A DNA stretch of 51,904 nt from contig RPFO01001983.1 in assembly GCA_009746045.1 (NCBI GenBank), positions 1 to 51,904 on the forward strand, written 5' to 3'. The DNA comes from Mesostigma viride. Taxonomy: Eukaryota; Streptophyta; Mesostigmatophyceae; Mesostigmatales; Mesostigmataceae. Made by a program: the position numbers and the translations under genes. The notes under the pieces were generated by a model, which was given only the letters and a program-made list of their open reading frames with translations, made no database searches and was not told the origin of the DNA. This document shows, in pieces, positions 1-11,700 of this stretch (its first letter is position 1; every line of letters starts with the position of its first letter).

Positions 1-91
1 ACATGGACTGTTTAGAGGCTGTCTCCGAAGCCTGTTAGTCCGCGAGCCGACGAGGAAGATTGTCTACCTACTGTCTACCAACAGACATGCT

Positions 92-626
92 ATGGCGGAC
101 GAAACGACGCTAACTACCACGTTTGGTCACCGAATTAGGTCGGATTTGTCACGATCGACTCGCCATTCCACGCCACATCGACCGAGCTCGGTCTTGAAGA
201 TGGTTACCAAGAAATCAGGGCGCAAGGAATTACCGCCCTGCTGCCGCCCGTGCAGGCGACGCCCCGCAGGCGCCAGCCATAGGAGAAGACACGCCGGCAA
301 CTCTCAGGCTATGGAGTCTGCCGCCAAGAAACATGGGCCTAAATCCCCCCGTGGCCACACTGGCACGGCCCGGGCCCTGTTCGTCGCAGCCCCTGCCGAC
401 TCGGGGCACACCGCTACTGAAGTCCGCAATGCACCCTTCGACGCTGCGGCATTTGCTAACGGCACAGCTAATGTGCAACTCCTTCTGACCTTGTCTAAGC
501 TGGACTTCGTGGCTCTGCTCACCGAGATTATGCAACAAGGCCGGCCCTACTCTGGCCTCAGCCACCGCCTGGGCTCACCGCCATTACCCGGTTACCGACC
601 CAAGGACTTGACCTCACTCAAGAAAA
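92..626 (+). CDS. Weak candidate exon, unrecognised basic protein
   Basis: An open frame starts at ATG 92 and runs without a stop to a good splice-donor-like site (AAAA|GTGAGT) at 627. The predicted 178 residues are rich in Arg, Ser, His and Ala, with a basic stretch including CCRPCRRRP and a more ordinary hydrophobic stretch (VQLLLTLSKLDFVALLTEIM). I recognise no domain. The frame continues to a stop near 814, but the part after the donor looks less coding-like. A similar donor context, AAGAGTGAGTTGCG, recurs in the duplicated exons near 29.2 and 29.6 kb. Minus-strand frames here are also open, so the coding call is uncertain. Confidence 0.22.
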
Positions 627-814
627 GTGAGTTGCGCGTCGTTGCCACGACGACGCTGCTGGGAAATTCGGAACTGCTGCCAGTATCCGGATCTGCAGCA
701 GCAGGGCGTCCCAACATCTACTGCTCCAATTTTGGTACTTTTGAAATTCCATGCCTGGAGCGCAAAGTTTGCAATATATGTGCCGTTTGTAGCTCTAGCT
801 CTATAATAACCTGA

Positions 815-1358
815 CCAACCCCGCATTCCTCAAAGTACTTAGCACTTGTTGCCTATTCTCATTATGCGAATCACATGATTAGGATGTGCTTCATGATTGC
901 TATTGCTCGAGATTCAATTAAGAATGATTGACATCAATAAATGATGAACCAAATAAACCAAATTAGGCCACTTGACAAGTTCATGATCCATTTAAATTGT
1001 ACAATTAAGCGATTAATTAATTCATAAATCATACATTACATGGGATACCCCCGTCGACGAGCTAGTGGTACGTACAATGAAACATTTGAGTTTGTAACAT
1101 GTCTCCATGGATATATACATGTATGCTGGACCTCGCGCATCTCAGCCCTCTAAGAAATGTTATTTGAACTCAGGTCTAGATCTAAATATATACATGATCT
1201 GGATAATATTATACACTTCCTTAAAAGAGCATGAATCGAGCTTTACAATTCAGGACAAGGAACTCGTTTGCAAATCACGGCTGAAAGGCAAGTGCTCACA
1301 ACGAAGCACGTGCTCTCAAGGCTGTCCACCTCGTCCAACCAAGCCCGGGCGAGCTGGC
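815..1358. other. Intergenic AT-rich stretch
   Basis: This region is mostly AT-rich between 830 and 1,060, with no convincing coding frame. The plus-strand open frame at 1,107-1,700 is antisense to the strongly coding third exon of the minus-strand gene and is treated as a shadow. No tandem repeat was seen. Confidence 0.5.
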
Positions 1359-4300
1359 CTACTCAACAGGTCTCTTCTTGGCCAAGTTCGTGAGCCGTTT
1401 CTCGACGTCTGTCGGAATGGTCAAGATGGCCTGGCGATTGTTAGCTGGGTTGACAACAATGGTGTGTTCGAACCCCGCGTCCATGCACAGGTAGCAATTG
1501 ACCAAGTTTGGCTGTTCAGCTTGCGCATCGGCGTCCATTTTGAACATCGTCGCCATACCCGGAAATCTGTCCCAGTAGCGCACCCCCACCACCCATTGTC
1601 CCTTACGGAACAACTCCCTATCGACCTTGCCGTTTCTGTCGGCCACTCGCCTCACGAAAGTAGCGGCCACCTGATAAGGCTCCTGCAAGACTTCCGCTAG
1701 CCAATATGGATGATCTGGATCGTGGGACTCATCACCAGAGTAGGACTCGACGGCAAAAATGTCTCGCAGCTTCAGTCTCCTTCCCATCATCGTCCTCTCT
1801 GCCTGTAGTCTGTTCAGTCGCGTCCCTGCGTGCCCCCCTTGTCCGTTTGGGTTCCTTTGCACTGGCTCCCCCAGTTTGTGGAGCTTCATCCGAGCACCTC
1901 CCACATTCCAGCCGTCCATGTCGGTCCACTCCTTTCGACAATCCCACCACCTTTCCTCGGCGCACGCACCGCCACAATAGCAGGAATACTGGCGCAGCAT
2001 TAAGCGCGTCACATTCGACTTGTCCATGCGCCACCAGTGCGCCTTCTTCACTCCTTTGATTTCGCCGCGCCCTGGGCTGTAAGGAAGCACCTGCGCGTCG
2101 AAGACAAGATTTGCACAAGGGAAAGTTGAAGTTACGAGACCATCGAGCTAGTTGTGTTTTATTAAGCACTCCTGATCGCCAGGACTCCAAGAACGCCCTA
2201 GAAACGACGGCCGGCGTAACTATTCCCTGAACGAGGACTGTACACTTAATTACCTCGGGGAACTCGAAGAAGTTACGCCTGGTCGTTGTGGTCCCGCCCA
2301 CCGCCCCCGACGCCAGATTCTCCACCAACTGGGCGGCCGTCTGTTTGTCCTGGTTCTCTTCCCTGATGTGCCACCTCCTCAACATGCACTTCACAGTCCC
2401 ACCAGCTCCATCCACCTCCCCCTTTCCGTGCTGCTCCCCAAAGTAATTCCACTCAAATGACTCCAGGTGCGGATCCTCCGTCAGCAGCCGGGCCACTTCC
2501 GCGATCACATTCCTTGACTTGAACTGCATGGAGCAATTGTCCGACCACCCAATGAAGCGCTTCACCTCTACCCCTTCTGACCGTAGTGTCGCCAGGATTT
2601 TGAGGATAGCAAAACGGAGGGCCCGCCCGTCCCTTTTCATTCCGCCCTGTCCGATGAAGTGAAACTCCCTTCTCACGACCTTTCCCGACGCTGGATCCAA
2701 GTAGCGCACGATCCAGGGCATAAGGACGAATGTGACTGGATGCCAATACTGTGCTTGGAGATTGTGATAGGTGTAAGACTGGTAGTTCTCGGCGTAATCT
2801 GTGTGGCATACAAGGTCCCCCACCCGCATCCTTGAGAGACATTCCTTGGAGGCGTCCGCTTGCCACCACGCGTTGAAGCAATGCTGGATGAAGTCCGGCC
2901 ACTTGTCCACAATTGCCTCCTTTAGCTCCGTTGGTGTGGACTTGACGTCGACTTGCGTCAATCGCTGCCCACCAGCCTTTGCGATCTCGTCACAGTCGTC
3001 CTGCATATGCGCAGTGTGCACATACAGAAAAGACATCAACTTCGACCCACCAATGACCTGTAGAAAGAAAAAAGACAGGACCTCAGGAAAAATTGAAAAA
3101 GAAACGCCTTGGGGCGCAACCACTCCACTAAAAATTACCTCTGGCCCAAGAACTTCAGGAAACATTGCAAAAGAAACGCCTTGGGGCGCAACCACTCCAC
3201 TAAAAATTACCTCTGGCCCAAGAACCGCACCCGGCGGCACATCCTGCATCTCGTATCTGGTCCATGAAATCAGGTGGTTGGAAGCCTCCTCCCGTTCGCA
3301 TAACATGAAGTTCCGAATTCCACACTTGGGAGCCAGGCAAGTGCCCAACACACAAGCCTTACGCCGGATCGAGCAAACCCCCAACTCCTCGCCCAGGTCA
3401 TGATCGGGCACCCCTTCCTCGTCGTCCAGCACCCTCCCATGCATGGGCAGATCCTCAAGTTCGCCCTGAAAAGGCTGAACCTGCGGCCGCGACGACCCCA
3501 CAGACGACCTCGAACCTCCCCCCTCCCTCATCCCCTCCACCTCACAAGTAAACTTGTTCACCCACTCTGTCGTGTGAGTGGCTTTGAAAATGGAACATGT
3601 GGGCACGGACGACCCCACGTCGAGCTGGCTACCATGATCGCACGCGTGGCATTCAGGTCCGCACTCGCATCTGGCATGAAAAGTTGCACGAAATTTGGCC
3701 AACCCCCCAACCATGGACTGCATGGTAGTGTGGTGCTGGCATGCGCACAAGTTCCGCATTTTCCACCGCCCCTTGACGCATGCGGGCATATGCTTGCAAA
3801 AAGTAGTGTATCCCACATGAACTGTGCTCTTCTGATTCGTGCGTAGCATTGACATCCCTGCCTCCGTCTCCAAAATCACCTGATTTCCCCCCCTCACACC
3901 CTCCTCTCCCTCCCCCCCCCCCCCCTCCCTACTGTCCATCCGCCGCGGTGGCTTCAACTCCGGATGGCGGGAAATGAACACTTCGTAAATCTTCGACTTG
4001 GAGACAGTATAGTAGCGCGCACCCTCCGAAAACGCTAGTGTATGTTTGTAATCCTTTCTGGTCCATTCACAATGAACATCCTTCATGTTCGGAGACGCCC
4101 GCGTCAAGTTATCATCCCTCCAGCACGCTTGTATCAGGGCAATGACTTCCGTCGGAAGCTCGTCTTTCCTCCTCCTCCTCTCTGGCGCACTCATCAAAAG
4201 GTCGTCCTCCCCTTCTTCCATTCCATCCCTGTGACCCCGAACAGTTGCGACAAAGCGCCTGTCAATCCCGAACGCGCGCTCCACAATCCTGTCCGGGACG

Positions 4301-4710
4301 CCCTCCATTGCCTTCGTAACAAGTCCACACAAGGCCCACCTAAGCCCACGATCCTTCTCAGATGTTCCCAAGTCGCCAAAAGCCTTCTTGATGTTATCCC
4401 GAAGAGATTCCGCCCAATTTTCAGGAAGCCCGCCGTCACAGTTCTTCCTCTTCTTAATGCCGTTGCTCTCCGCCACCATGGCATTTAGTCTTGAAGCTGC
4501 GCAAGACAGAACCTCCGCGCTCATCTCTGGCGTCCTGTGGTTGTTTGCTTTCACGCGTTCCGCCATGATAGGAAAGATGTCATTGGCAATTTTGTACCCC
4601 TTGTTCTCGATGTACTTGTCGCTCCAGAGACCGCGAAGTGCAGGCTCCCGGTCGTCATTGGACAAGGGACGCGAACCGTCGGAAACGGCCCCCCGCCCCG
4701 ATCGCGCCAT
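1359..4710 (-). CDS. Transposase-like protein with DDE-like triad, three exons
   Basis: On the minus strand, exon 1 runs 4710-3211, exon 2 3057-2254 and exon 3 2090-1359. Both junctions are GT-AG and phase 0: the joins read ...LGPE|VIGG... and ...FEFPE|VLPYS.... ATG 4710 (MARSGRG) is preferred because an acceptor-like CCTCAG lies just upstream at 4772-4774; the frame is open to 4845. Exon 1 encodes a Cys/His-rich middle part. Exon 2 holds DYAENY (exon residue 87), WSDNCSMQFKSR (D173) and GEQHGKGEVDG (E208 or E214), with the spacing of an RNase-H-like DDE nuclease. I infer a DDE transposase or a domesticated relative; I recall similar DYAEN/HGKG proteins annotated as uncharacterised in animals. 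Exon 3 has a CYCGGAC-type cysteine cluster and a tail with WVVGVRYWDRFPG. The frame is intact over more than 1,000 codons, so it may be active. Confidence 0.72.
2091..2253 (-). other. Intron 2 of the transposase-like gene
   Basis: On the minus strand the donor is CCCGAG|GTAATT and the acceptor GACGCGCAG|GTGC, giving a 163-nt intron. It carries one sense-oriented copy of the hairpin motif at 2201-2221. An open frame runs through most of it, so a naive translation would wrongly retain it. Confidence 0.8.
3058..3210 (-). other. Intron 1 with duplicated donor and two hairpin motifs
   Basis: The donor is GGGCCAGAG|GTAATT and the acceptor TTTCTACAG|GTCATT. A ~72-bp segment containing the last exon bases, the donor and a hairpin motif is tandemly duplicated, so a second usable donor lies at 3136-3138. 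Motif copies sit at 3101-3120 and 3173-3192 and read in the sense direction as GTTGCG..GCGTTTC. Use of the inner donor would add a short in-frame insertion. Confidence 0.78.
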
Positions 4711-4844
4711 CAGACTTTGGTCAGACGGCAGCTGATTTTTTTCGCCTCTTAATCCCGCGGCACCGAAAGCCCTGAGGATGAGTAATGATAAATAATCACC
4801 ATTAAAGACACGACGAAAACGATGGGCATCAAACAAGAACGACA

Positions 4845-5420
4845 AGCGTCATTAATAACGCCGGCCGGCGCAACTGGATACATGTAAACCATACAAAAGT
4901 GATTTTATGAAACACATACAGTTTGTCATTAATAACGACGGCCGGCGTAACTCGGGCGCAATTAAAAACCATTAAGAAGCAACTCAGGATATGCAGGCAG
5001 AAATCCTTCAGGTGTAAAAAAGATGTACAAACACACTTTTGGTAATGGGGCCTGATTGCGCAACTGCAAGATACCATTGGAAACGCCGGCCGGCGCAACT
5101 GGATGCATGTACATAAACCATACAAAAGTGATTTGCACAAAACCCCTACAATTTGTCATGAGTAACGACGGCCGGCGTAACTCGGTTGCATTTGAAAACC
5201 ACAAAGAAGCAACTCAGGTAGTGAAGGCGGAAATCCCAGAGGTGATAAAATGTTTACCAACACAAAATGTTGATAAGCGTGCAAGCTTTTGCAAGTGCGC
5301 GCAAGATACCATTGGAAACGCCGGCCGGCGCAACTGGAACACCAAAACAAAAAACTTGATTTGCACGAAACCCATTCAGTTCGTCATGGATAACGACGGC
5401 CGGCGCAACTTCATGGCACT
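4845..5420. repeat. 225-235 bp tandem repeat carrying six hairpin motifs
   Basis: About 2.5 copies of a 225-235 bp unit lie directly upstream of the minus-strand gene. Each unit has two hairpin motifs in the minus-strand (gene sense) orientation: 4857-4876, 4933-4952, 5080-5100, 5163-5182, 5315-5335 and 5391-5410. The two kinds alternate (GCGCC-GGCC-GGCGT and ACGCC-GGCC-GTCGT). Open frames across this region are shadows made by the repeat. It may be a 5' intron or upstream region of the 1.36-4.71 kb gene. Confidence 0.8.
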
Positions 5421-5429
5421 CACCACTTT

Positions 5430-6506
5430 CACCAAATGCCATGTCGCCATTATATTGAGGAAAGCGAAGTATGCCCACTTGAAGCTGTGGTCTGCAGAAC
5501 ATTGACACAAAATATGCATGGTATTTCAAGCAATGAATGCTATGTGTCAGGCATCAATGTCTTTATTGTATCCAAATGTGGTTAGGACGGAGGTTTACAT
5601 TGGTTGCTATTTTAAGACAATGGCGTATAACCAAACATTGCACACACTCAAGAGTGTACTTATGCTGAACTGGAAAGGAACATTAAACCCCAATAAGGTA
5701 GATATTTTTCTTTTACATTTTAATTTTTTATATACTACTTTATATAATATTATATTATATTATATTATATTATGCTATATTATGTTATATGAAATAACAT
5801 TAAAATTAACATAAAATTAAAATTATATATTAATTATAGTATATTATATAATTTATATTATATATTATATTCACGATGCTCTGTGTATTAATGACATATC
5901 AGACACACCTACATCACATCGCCTTGATGTTTCCGTTGTATGGGTCCGGTCGGGCGTTGGTAGCTGGTCGACAACAATTCTACATTTCCTAAAAAAAAAT
6001 GCGACCGTGCCTACATTCGAAGGCGCGCTGTGGCTGACCTGAACTATCGGTGAACACCTCGGCGTCACTTGACCGGCCTAGGTTGACATTTCGGCAGAGT
6101 AACGCTGCTTAAAGGATCCTTGCGTAGTTCGCGCGATTTGGCTCTTTATATATGTTTTTGGAGACGACGAGCAAGCATCCGATTGGTCAGCCAATTCCTG
6201 TCCAGTCCTCGGACAGTGTCCAATCCGGTGCTTGGGATCCAGAAAACGTGCTCGAGCCTGGCCACTCTGTCGCGGGCGCCGCGCTAGTGGCGTCGCGCCC
6301 AAACCTGACCAGGCCATAGGAAAGGGCGGGGGCGAATGCAAGAATTATTGTTATATCCTGACCTGTCCTGGGGAAGGTCCGGGGCGAATGCAAGAATTAA
6401 TATACCTGCGTATGCAACCAACACGGCCGATCCACATACATAATCCGACTGAGCTGGACGGTACGGACCAAATTTCGGTGCAAATTGAGGCCCAAAAGCT
6501 ATGTCG
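5430..6506. other. Non-coding stretch with AT microsatellite
   Basis: An AT-rich tract with (TTATA)-type repeats spans about 5,735-5,870. The rest is unique sequence without a convincing coding frame. A short direct repeat, GGGCGAATGCAAGAATTA with small differences, occurs near 6,330 and 6,383, inside a GC-rich stretch. Confidence 0.5.
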
Positions 6507-6840
6507 GCATGGTGCGCGCACCCCTTGCGGTAGGGGCCATGGCGACTGCCTTTAGACGAAACGTGACAAATCTGGCACGCGGAAAGCAGAAATGCTCGAT
6601 TGTTGGAGAAAATTAGTTACTGATTCTAATTTATGGCGGGATGGTTGCGATCTATAATGTCGCGGGCTTTTTTTCTTTGCCATCGGCAGGGGGGGTCCGG
6701 CCTGAATTTCTGTCGGGATGAATAAAGTATATTGGATGCCTGCCGGGTTGATTGTCGATTGTTGCCAGTTTTGATGGTCGTAAGGAAAGCTAGTTTAATG
6801 ATGTTTCTAAAGCCGTAAAAATTCCCGCTGCTATCTTTAC

Positions 6841-7064
6841 CTTTCCCGTCATTTTGCGGTAAGATAACATTAGCCCTGCGCGATGCGTACTGCCCAACCA
6901 CTCCATGAAAGGGTGGACTTTCTTGTGCGCCTGGGCACGAATAAATGCCCGTTATGGTACGTTCTTGTGTTAAACGTCTTAAGCTTGCGTTTTCCTGCTT
7001 TCTTACCTCGTTGAGCGTAAGCTTTTTGCCTTCTTTCCGGCCAGATGCAGCCAGAAAGTTGCGG
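6841..7064 (-). CDS. Left-arm copy of two-exon mini-gene (partial)
   Basis: This is the mirror of the pair at 27154-27364. Exon a ends at 7017 (CTCAACGAG|GTAAGA) and encodes the tail ASGRKEGKKLTLNE; the ATG seen in the right arm is CTG here. Exon b is 6930-6841, 30 codons (AHKKVHPFMEW...SYRKMTGK), closed by donor AAG|GTAAAG. The intron is 86 nt, against 76 nt in the right arm. Exon b differs by exactly one codon from the right copy while the intron differs by 10 nt. That pattern supports coding constraint. Upstream and downstream exons are not identified and no protein family is recognised. Confidence 0.4.
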
Positions 7065-7497
7065 GTCCTGGCGCTGCATCGCTGGATTCCTGGGTGTCTT
7101 TTAGCTAGTTAATCGTCTGTGACGTGGCTGGCTTTCTGCAGCGCGTGGCCCGCAACCTGTCGGGAAGGTGTAATGCTTTTATTTCCATGCTTCTCTGAAA
7201 TTTCTTTTGCTTTATAGACAGTTGTGTTCGAGGAAATTCACGCGGTCTTCCTAAGCAGCGGCATCATTTTCCCCAGACACTGACGAGCTGGCACCTGTCT
7301 CCTAAAGAGAGCGGCTCGTGCTTGTTAGAAAGGAGGCAGTGTGCATTTTGCGGGACACAATGCTTTGGTGGCACATGCGTCAGGTAGGCTGTTCCAATGG
7401 TCTCTTCACCTTTCCCACTGAGTAAATGTTAGCATTTGTCATGCTAACCAGAGCAGCTAGCCACAGGTTGGCTGGATAAAAAGTCAGCTTATTTTCT

Positions 7498-7507
7498 CTT
7501 TATATAC
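7498..7507 (-). promoter_or_regulatory. TATA-like box in left arm, facing outward
   Basis: TATATAAAG read on the minus strand lies about 430 nt upstream of the left mini-exon. The right arm has the same box at 26703-26713. It suits a core promoter driving outward transcription of each arm, but there is no other evidence of promoter activity. Confidence 0.35.
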
Positions 7508-7721
7508 TGCGTGTGTGGTCCTCCACGTGTCCGGCTTGTTGGGCATTTTGGAAGAGGGTTTATAATGTGTTGTTGGGTGGAACAACTTGGTTGTTGGCAC
7601 AAAATCACACATTATTAGCCTGAGATAGGCATGACATATGCTGCTCAGGCGTGTCGTCCTACCAGCCTTGTTGTTAAGGGTAGACTCACAAGGCTGGCTG
7701 TGCCGATGGAGGGGTGGGGCG

Positions 7722-8492
7722 TGCTAGCCCCCCCCCACACCCACGCATGCATGCTAGCCCACCCCCACACCCACGCATGCATGCTAGCCCCGGCCCCGGC
7801 CCCCCCACACCCACGCATGCATGCTAGCCCCCCCCACACCCACGCATGCATGCTAGCCCACACTCACACCCACGCATGCATGCTAGCCCACCCCCACACC
7901 CACGCATGCATGCTAGCCCCCCCACACACCCACGCATGCATGCCAGCCCCCCCACACACCCACGCATGCATGACCGCCCCCCCCACACCCACGCATGCAT
8001 GCTAGCCCACCCCCACACCCACGCATGCATGCTAGCCCCCCCACACACCCACGCATGGATGCCAGCCCCCACACACACCCACGCATGCATGACAGCCCCC
8101 CCACACACCCACGCATGCATGCTAGCCCCCCACACACACCCACGCATGCATGCCAGCCCCCATACACACCCACGCATGCATGCCAGCCCCCCCCACACTT
8201 ACGCATGCATGCTAGCCCCCCACACACACCCACGCATGCATGCCAGCCCCCCCCACACCCACGCATGCATGCCAGCCCCCCCCCACACTTACGCATGCAT
8301 GCTAGCCCCCCACACACACCCACGCATGCATGCCAGCCCCCCCCACACCCACGCATGCAGGCTAGCCCAACCCCACACCCACGCATGCATGCCAGCCCAC
8401 CCCCACACCCACACGTGCATGCCAGCCCACCCCCACACCCACGCATGCATGCCAGCCCACCCCCACACCCACGCGTGCATGCCAGCCCACCC
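7722..8492. repeat. 28-30 bp minisatellite, left arm
   Basis: About 27 copies of a unit like CACACCCACGCATGCATGC followed by YAGCCC. Each unit carries the self-complementary GCATGC. Small runs of C vary between units. It is mirrored by 25,712-26,490. All frames across it are open on both strands, so the long His/Pro/Ala and Gly/Trp/Cys open frames here are artefacts. Confidence 0.93.
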
Positions 8493-8500
8493 CTAGCTTG

Positions 8501-8765
8501 AGCGTGCTTGTAAAGTTTTTGCATGGTTTATTAAAATGAGTGGAATATGTATTTATTGCATTAAATGTTAATTTTATTGATCATGAATGAAAATGGTCAA
8601 CATTGCCGAAGTGCCCCTAAATTGCTCAATATTGTGTGCTCAAGAATTCAATGAGGATTGTCATCATGGAAACCCGCACAAATTCACGATTCCGGGCATG
8701 CATGTGAAAGTATCAAGAACAATTTTCAATTAAGAATGGTATCTCATTGTTCCATGAATCAATAT
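8501..8765 (-). repeat. 250-bp dispersed block, left-arm copy
   Basis: This block lies between the two minisatellites. It is matched almost exactly in inverse orientation at 25,440-25,690 and, with much divergence, at about 50,925-51,160. Shared landmarks read on the opposite strand are AATGAGATACCATT, CTTTCACATGCATGCCC, AATTTAGGGGCACTT and TTCATTCATGAT. Confidence 0.82.
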
Positions 8766-11700
8766 GACTCCATGTACGTAGACAAGCCATGATGACCCCA
8801 TGGGAGCCTGAATCCTCATCATTAAATACATAAATGCCACCCATGTACGTAGACGGGCCATGATGACACCAATGGAGCCTGAATCCTCATCATTAATTAC
8901 ATAAATGCCAACCATGTACATACACGGGCAATGATGACACCATGGGAGCCTGAATCCTCATCATTAATTACATAAATGCCAACCATGTACGTAGGCCAGC
9001 CATGATGACACTGTGGGAGCCTGAATCCTCATCATTAATTTCATACATGCCAACAACACGTAGACGGGCCATAATGACACCACGGGAGCCTGAATCCTGA
9101 TCATTTTTTTTTCTTTGACATCCATGTACGTAGGCCAGCCATGATGACACCATGGGAGCCTGAATCCTCATCATTTTTTTTCTGAGACATCCATGTACGT
9201 AGGCCAGCCATGATGACACCATGGGAGCCTGAATCCTCATCATTTTTTTTCTGAGACATCCATGTACGTAGGCCAGCCATGATGACACCATGGGAGCCTG
9301 AATCCTCATCATTAAATACATACATGCCATCCATGTACGTAGACGGGCCATGATGACACCAATGGAGCCTGAATCCTCATCATTAATTACATAAATGCCA
9401 ACCATGTACATACACGGGCAATGATGACACCATGGGAGCCTGAATCCTCATCATTAATTACATAAATGCCAACCATGTACGTAGGCCAGCCATGATGACA
9501 CTATGGGAGCCTGAATCCTCATCATTCATTTCATACATGCCAACAACACGTAGACGGGCCATAATGACACCACGGGAGCCTGAATCCTCATCATTTTTTT
9601 TTCTTTGACATCCATGTACGTAGGCCAGCCATGATGACACCATGGGAGCCTGAATCCTCATCATTTTTTTTCTGAGACATCCATGTACGTAGGCCAGCCA
9701 TGATGACACCATGGGAGCCTGAATCCTCATCATTAAATACATACATGCCATCCATGTACGTAGACAGGCCATGATGACACCATGGGAGCCTGAATCCTCA
9801 TCATTTACTATTCCTTGACATCCATGTACGTAGACGGGCCATGATGACACCATGGGAGCCTGAATCCTCATCATTTTTTTTTCTTTGACATCCATGTACA
9901 TACGTAGGCCAGCCATGATGACACCAATGGAGCCTGAATTCTCATCATTAATTACATACATGCCATCCATGTACGTAGACAGGCCATGACATCTGACACC
10001 ATGGGAGCCTGAATCCTCATCATTTACTATTCCTTGACATCCATGTACGTAGACGGGCCATGATGACACCATGGGAGCCTGAATCCTCATCATTTTTTTT
10101 TCTTTGACATCCATGTACATACGTAGGCCAGCCATGATGACACCAATGGAGCCTGAATCCTCATCATTAATTACATACATAAATGCCAACCATGTACATA
10201 CACGGGCAATGATGACACCAATGGAGCCTGAATCCTCATCATTAATTACATAAATGGCAACCATGTACATACACGGGCAATGATGACACCATGGGAGCCT
10301 GAATCCTCATCATTTTTTTTTTCTTTGACATCCATGTACATACGTAGGCCAGCCATGATGACACCATGGGAGCCTGAATCCTCATCATTAATTACATACA
10401 TGCCATCCATGTACGTAGACAAGCCATGATGACCCCATGGGAGCCTGAATCCTCATCATTAATTACATACATGCCATCCATGTACGTAGACAGGCCATGA
10501 TGACACCATGGGAGCCTGAATCCTCATCATTTACTATTCCTTGACATCCATGTACGTAGGCCAGCCATGGAGACACCATGGGAGCCTGAATCCTCCTCAT
10601 TAATTACATAAATGCCAACCATGTACGTAGACAAGCCATGATGACCCCATGGGAGCCTGAATCCTCATCATTAATTACATAAATGCCATCCATGTACGTA
10701 GACGGGCCATGATGACACCATGGGAGCCTGAATCCTCATCATTTACTATTCCTTGACATCCATGTACGTAGGCCAGCCATGGAGACACCATGGGAGCCTG
10801 AATCCTCCTCATTAATTACATAAATGCCAACCATGTACGTAGACAAGCCATGATGACCCCATGGGAGCCTGAATCCTCATCATTAATTACATAAATGCCA
10901 TCCATGTAAGTAGACGGGCCATGATGACACCATGGGAGCCTGAATCCTCCTCATTAATTACATAAATGCCAACCATGTACGTAGACAAGCCATGATGACA
11001 CCATGGGAGCCTGAATCCTCATCATTAATTACATAAATGCCATCCATGTACGTAGACGGGCCATGATGACACCATGGGAGCCTGAATCCTCATCATTAAT
11101 TACATAAATGCCAACCATGTACGTAGGCCAGCCATGGAGACACCATGGGAGCCTGAATCCTCATCATTAATTACATACATGCCAACAATGTAGGTAGACA
11201 AGCCATGATGACACCATGGGAGCCTGAATCCTCATCATTTATTTTATGAGACATCCATGTACGTAGGCCAGCCATGATGACACCATGGGAGCCTGAATCC
11301 TCATCATTTCTTTTTCTTTGACATCCATGTACGTAGGCCAGCCATGATGACACCATGGGAGCCTGAATCCTCCTCATTAATTACATACATGCCATCCATG
11401 TACGTACACGGGCCATGATGACACCATGGGAGCCTGAATCCTCATCATTTACTATTCCTTGACATCCATGTACGTAGGCCAGCCATGGAGACACCATGGG
11501 AGCCTGAATCCTCATCATTAATTACATAAATGCCAACCATGTACGTAGACAAGCCATGATGACACCATGGGAGCCTGAATCCTCCTCATTAATTACATAA
11601 ATGCCAACCATGTACGTAGACAAGCCATGATGACACCATGGGAGCCTGAATCCTCATCATTAATTACATACATGCCATCCATGTACGTAGACAGGCCATG

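Noticed and set aside
2270-2290. A further hairpin motif inside exon 2 of the left gene
   Set aside because: The match (GTTACGCCTGGTCGTTGTGG) reads against the gene direction and codes for TTTRRN in an intact frame, so chance is likely.
5056-5529. Small proteins with TPAGAT or PAVVI stretches
   Set aside because: They are translations of the hairpin motif and its tandem repeat; both strands are open and no gene context supports them.
7631-8524. Several long open frames on both strands (His/Pro/Ala or Gly/Trp/Cys repeats)
   Set aside because: They follow the 28-30 bp minisatellite, are open on both strands, and show no codon preference.
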